Shown here: in pieces, positions 14,222-17,337 of the stretch
Layout of the letters: every line of letters starts with the position of its first letter
Position numbering within the stretch: position 1 is the first letter of the stretch
Assembly (NCBI GenBank): GCA_910587285.1
Contig: CAJULM010000053.1
Coordinates: 1 to 17,337, forward strand
Direction: 5' to 3'
DNA length: 17,337 nucleotides
Source: an uncultured Oscillospiraceae bacterium
Lineage (GTDB): Bacteria > Bacillota > Clostridia > Oscillospirales > Oscillospiraceae
The notes under the pieces: generated by a model
The model's database searches: none
Told to the model about the DNA's origin: nothing
What the model saw: the letters and a program-made list of their open reading frames with translations, nothing else
Made by a program: the position numbers and the translations under genes

Positions 14222-16210
14222 ATGGCGAAATCCACACCAAAACAGCAATATGGCAACGACTCCATCTCCTCTCTGAAGGGGGCGGACCGGGTGCGCAAGC
14301 GCCCCGGCGTCATCTTCGGCTCCGACGGGCTGGAGGGCTGCGAGCACGCAGTGTTTGAAATCCTCTCCAACGCCATCGACGAGGCCCGGGAGGGCCACGG
14401 TGATTTGATCACCGTTACCCGGTACGAGGACAAATCCATCGAGGTGGAGGACTTTGGCCGGGGCTGCCCGGTGGACTGGAACGAGGCGGAGGGCCGCTAC
14501 AACTGGGAGCTGGTGTTCTGCGAGCTGTACGCCGGGGGTAAGTACAAGGACGGCGACGGGGACAATTATGAGTACTCTCTGGGTCTCAACGGTCTGGGCT
14601 CCTGCGCCACCCAGTACGCCAGCGAATACTTCAATGCGGTGATTTACCGGGACGGCTTCAAATACACCCTCCACTTTGAGAAGGGCGAGATTGTGGGGGA
14701 GATGAAGAAGGAGCCCGCCGACCGAAAAAAGACCGGTTCCAAATTCCACTGGAAGCCCGACCTGGACGTGTTCACCGACATCGACATACCCGTGGACTAC
14801 TACACTGACGTGATGAAGCGCCAGGCGGTGGTGAACGCAGGGGTGACGTTCCGCTTCCGCAGTCAGACGGGAGGAAAGTTTGAGACCACTGATTTCTGTT
14901 ATGAGAACGGCCTCGTTGACTACGTATCCGAACTGGCCGGGGAGGACTCTCTCACCGCCCCCGTGTTCTGGCAGGCGGAGCGCCGGGGGCGGGACCGGGC
15001 GGACAAGGGCGAGTACAAGGTGAAGCTGTCCGTTTCCTTCTGCTTCTCCAACCGGGTGCAGCTGATTGAGCACTACCACAACTCGTCCTGGCTGGAGCAC
15101 GGCGGCTCGCCGGAAAAGGCCATGCGCCTGGCCTTTGTGTCGGCCATTGACGGCTGGCTGAAGCAGAACGGCAAGTATCAGAAGAACGAGGCCAAGGTGA
15201 CATGGGCGGACATCCAGGACTGCCTGGTGCTGGTGAGCAGCAACTTCTCCACCCAGACCAGCTATGAGAATCAGACGAAAAAGTCCATCACCAACCGCTT
15301 TGTCCAGGAGGCCATGACGGAGTTTCTCCGGGCCCAGTTAGAGGTCTACTTCATCGAAAATCCCATGGACGCGGAGAAGATCGCCGGACAGGTGCTGGTG
15401 AACAAGCGCTCCCGGGAGACGGCGGAGAAGACCCGTCTGGGGATCAAAAAAAAGCTGTCCGGCTCGGTGGACATCTCCAACCGGGTGGCCAAGTTTGTGG
15501 ATTGCAGAACCCGTGACGTGGACAAGCGGGAGCTGTACATTGTGGAGGGCGACTCCGCCCTGGGCAGCGTAAAGCTGGCACGGGACAGCGAATTTCAGGC
15601 CATTATGCCCATCCGGGGCAAAATTCTCAACTGCCTGAAGGCGGACTACGCCCGCATCTTCAAAAGTGAAATCATCACCGACCTGCTGAAAGTGATGGGC
15701 TGCGGGGTGGAGGTCAAGGACAAGCACGTGAAGGACCTGAACGCCTTTGACCTGGACAGCCTGCGCTGGAACAAAATCGTCATCTGCACCGACGGCGACG
15801 AGGATGGCTTTCAGATTCGTACGCTGGTGCTGGCCATGCTCTACCGGCTGACCCCCACCTTGATTCAGGAGGGGTATGTGTATATCGCCGAGTCCCCCCT
15901 GTACGAAATCACCTGCAAGGAGAAGACATGGTTTGCCTACTCCGATCGGGAGCGTAACGAGATTGCCGCCTCTCTGGAGGGAAAGAAGTTCGACGTGCAG
16001 CGCTCCAAGGGCCTGGGTGAGAACGAGCCGGACATGATGTGGCTGACCACCATGTCTCCGGAGACGAGAAGGCTCATCAAGGTGATTCCTGAGGATGTGG
16101 AGCGCACCGCCCAGGTGTTTGAGATGTTCCTGGGCAATGACCTCCAGGCCCGCAAGGACCACATCGCGGACGAGGGGTATAAATACCTCGATTTGGCCGA
16201 CATTTCATAG
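14222..16210 (+). CDS. Divergent type IIA topoisomerase subunit B (GyrB/ParE paralog)
   Basis: The 662-residue protein has the full B-subunit layout. The GHKL ATPase region carries FEILSNAIDEA (45-55), EDFGRGCPV (76-84), GGKY (105-108) and GLNGLG (121-126). The transducer carries the QTK loop in ENQTKKSITN (349-358). TOPRIM carries EGDSALGSVK (442-451) and metal-binding DGDED (524-528), then QRSKGLGE and TTMSPETR. ATP and Mg-binding acids are kept, so activity is likely. Changes from housekeeping GyrB/ParE include EGDSALGS for EGDSAGGS, FGRG for DGRG, GLNGLG for GLHGVG and LEHGGS for EGGTH. A B subunit needs an A subunit to cut DNA; none follows within the window. The start is fixed by an in-frame TAG 15 bases upstream and the ATG at 14222, with a weak ribosome site. 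The housekeeping genes are presumably elsewhere. Confidence 0.88.
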   Translation: MAKSTPKQQYGNDSISSLKGADRVRKRPGVIFGSDGLEGCEHAVFEILSNAIDEAREGHGDLITVTRYEDKSIEVEDFGRGCPVDWNEAEGRYNWELVFCELYAGGKYKDGDGDNYEYSLGLNGLGSCATQYASEYFNAVIYRDGFKYTLHFEKGEIVGEMKKEPADRKKTGSKFHWKPDLDVFTDIDIPVDYYTDVMKRQAVVNAGVTFRFRSQTGGKFETTDFCYENGLVDYVSELAGEDSLTAPVFWQAERRGRDRADKGEYKVKLSVSFCFSNRVQLIEHYHNSSWLEHGGSPEKAMRLAFVSAIDGWLKQNGKYQKNEAKVTWADIQDCLVLVSSNFSTQTSYENQTKKSITNRFVQEAMTEFLRAQLEVYFIENPMDAEKIAGQVLVNKRSRETAEKTRLGIKKKLSGSVDISNRVAKFVDCRTRDVDKRELYIVEGDSALGSVKLARDSEFQAIMPIRGKILNCLKADYARIFKSEIITDLLKVMGCGVEVKDKHVKDLNAFDLDSLRWNKIVICTDGDEDGFQIRTLVLAMLYRLTPTLIQEGYVYIAESPLYEITCKEKTWFAYSDRERNEIAASLEGKKFDVQRSKGLGENEPDMMWLTTMSPETRRLIKVIPEDVERTAQVFEMFLGNDLQARKDHIADEGYKYLDLADIS

Positions 16211-16309
16211 AAGCGCGGAGCCGTTGTGAGCAGCGCGACAATACCATATTCCCCGCCGCGGGCGCGGCGCGAACATACAAACCCACATAAGATGAAGGAG
16301 GAACCTGTC

Positions 16310-17337
16310 ATGAAAAAACTGCTTGCCCTGTTGTTATCCATGGTGATGGCCGCGTCCCTTACGGTCCCTGCGCTGGCGGCATCCCCGTCGAGAGCGTCCC
16401 GAATCACAATCAATGTGGATGGACGTATGCTGATAATTCCCGATGGTGTGTCGCCGGAGATCAAGGACGGGCGCACCATGGTCCCCATCCGCGCGGTGTC
16501 GGAGGCGCTGGGCGCCGACGTGGGCTGGGACCAGACCACCAAGCAGGTGACTCTGGAGCGCGCCGGGGTCACCATTGTGATGACGGTGGACAGCAAGACT
16601 GCTTACGTCAACGGAGAGCCCGTGGAGATGGACGTGGCCCCGTATATCACCAACGGTCGGACCCTCATCCCCGCCCGGTACGTGGCGGAGTTCTTCGGCC
16701 AGAAGGTGGACTGGGACGGCGCGGCCAGCACCGTGAGCATCACAGAGGACAAATCCGCGGTGGGCGAGAGCAATCTGGAGCGGTGGGCGATGCCGATGGG
16801 GGCCATACAGCAGGGGATGAACGAGGGCTCCCACCGCTGGTTCGCCTATTACCGCGGTTCCACCGTCGCCGCGTACAGTCCCAACGGCGGGTTCGGCGGC
16901 AAGGAGGTGCTTCCCTCCGTGCGCTGCCGGGATATGCTCAGCTACGGATGGGACATCAGCAGCCGGGAGGAGCTGATTGCGACCGTCTGTTACATGACGC
17001 TCCACGGCCACAACGAAGATTTCCTGGAAGACGTGGCCTATATCAAAACCCTTACCTCCGCGGAGTACGGCCAGTATCTCAACAGCGACGGCGTGGACTC
17101 CTATATGTTCCCCTATACCAAGCAGCTTGGTGAGAAGTGGGGCGACCGGGGTATCCTATGCTGGGACCTGTTCCGGATGTCCAGCCTGGTGCAGTGGGGC
17201 TATGTGGCGGGGTATATTACCTATCCTGAGGCCCTGGCCCTGCTGGAGCCCGCCGCCACGCTGCTGTGTGAGAACTTCTCCTCCTGGGAGGAGGCGTATG
17301 AAAACTACCTGGAAGGCTATAACTGGTGGGCCCGCAA
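16310..17337 (+). CDS. Secreted copper-amine-oxidase-like N-terminal domain plus DUF1266 protein, cut by window end
   Basis: An open frame of 342 residues runs off the right edge. MKKLLALLLSMVMAASLTVP then ALA gives a clear signal peptide, cut near residue 23. Residues about 33-147 form a two-repeat copper-amine-oxidase-N1-like domain: DGRTMVPIRAVSEALGA (53-69) and NGRTLIPARYVAEFFGQ (115-131) are its marker repeats. This domain is a common extracellular beta stalk in Clostridia and does not imply amine oxidase activity. Residues about 200-342 resemble DUF1266: GILCWDLFRMSSLVQWGYVAGYI and, near the end, SSWEEAYENYLEGYNWW. DUF1266 function is unknown. Only a few residues are probably missing. 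The ATG at 16310 has AAGGAGG 8 bases upstream. The 99-base gap before it shows no strong promoter, so read-through from the topoisomerase gene is possible. Confidence 0.85.
   Translation, partial: MKKLLALLLSMVMAASLTVPALAASPSRASRITINVDGRMLIIPDGVSPEIKDGRTMVPIRAVSEALGADVGWDQTTKQVTLERAGVTIVMTVDSKTAYVNGEPVEMDVAPYITNGRTLIPARYVAEFFGQKVDWDGAASTVSITEDKSAVGESNLERWAMPMGAIQQGMNEGSHRWFAYYRGSTVAAYSPNGGFGGKEVLPSVRCRDMLSYGWDISSREELIATVCYMTLHGHNEDFLEDVAYIKTLTSAEYGQYLNSDGVDSYMFPYTKQLGEKWGDRGILCWDLFRMSSLVQWGYVAGYITYPEALALLEPAATLLCENFSSWEEAYENYLEGYNWWAR

Overview
The window is a GC-rich (roughly 60%) chromosomal stretch. Gene types, strong AGGAGG ribosome binding sites, sigma-A-like promoters with 17-base spacers and intrinsic terminators all point to an anaerobic Firmicute. 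A gut Oscillospiraceae/Clostridia member (Flavonifractor/Oscillibacter-like) is my best guess. That is inferred from gene families and composition, because no rRNA or marker phylogeny is available here.

Layout. (1) 1-238 is non-coding, with a bidirectional terminator and a structured hairpin element. (2) 239-598 (-) is a BlaI/MecI-type repressor whose promoter carries a TACA-N7-TGTA dyad over its -10. (3) 760-6834 (-) is a carbohydrate operon. Its first gene is a membrane-anchored GH3 glycosidase with inverted domain order and a predicted extracellular catalytic part. Next is a GH3 glycosidase of normal domain order without a signal peptide, then a GtrA-family membrane protein. The operon promoter has an extended -10, no good -35, and two 12-base direct repeats 21 bases apart, which resembles an activator-dependent promoter. 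(4) Divergent from it, 7124-7498 (+) is a short DtxR/MntR-type regulator. (5) 7595-8635 (-) is a cytoplasmic-type L-asparaginase, sharing a compact back-to-back promoter region with 8760-9560 (+). The latter is a short thioredoxin-reductase-like flavoprotein that keeps the CATC redox motif but lacks recognisable NADPH-binding motifs. (6) 9687-10097 (+) is a small P-loop protein ended by a strong terminator. (7) 10186-14026 (+) is a tight run of nitroreductase, GlgX-like debranching enzyme and malic enzyme. (8) 14222-16210 (+) is a divergent type IIA topoisomerase B subunit with no A subunit beside it. (9) 16310 to the right edge (+) is a secreted protein with a copper-amine-oxidase-like N-terminal domain followed by a DUF1266-like domain, cut by the window end.

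How it fits together. Two themes stand out: glycoside/glucan use (two GH3 enzymes, GtrA, debranching enzyme, malic enzyme) and redox or stress metabolism (thioredoxin-reductase-like protein, nitroreductase). There is no CRISPR array, tRNA, rRNA, transposase or phage gene. I found no single undescribed multi-gene system that I can defend. The best leads are the tethered inverted GH3 operon with its activator-like promoter, the probable NADPH-independent thioredoxin reductase, the orphan topoisomerase B paralog, and the CAO-DUF1266 secreted protein.
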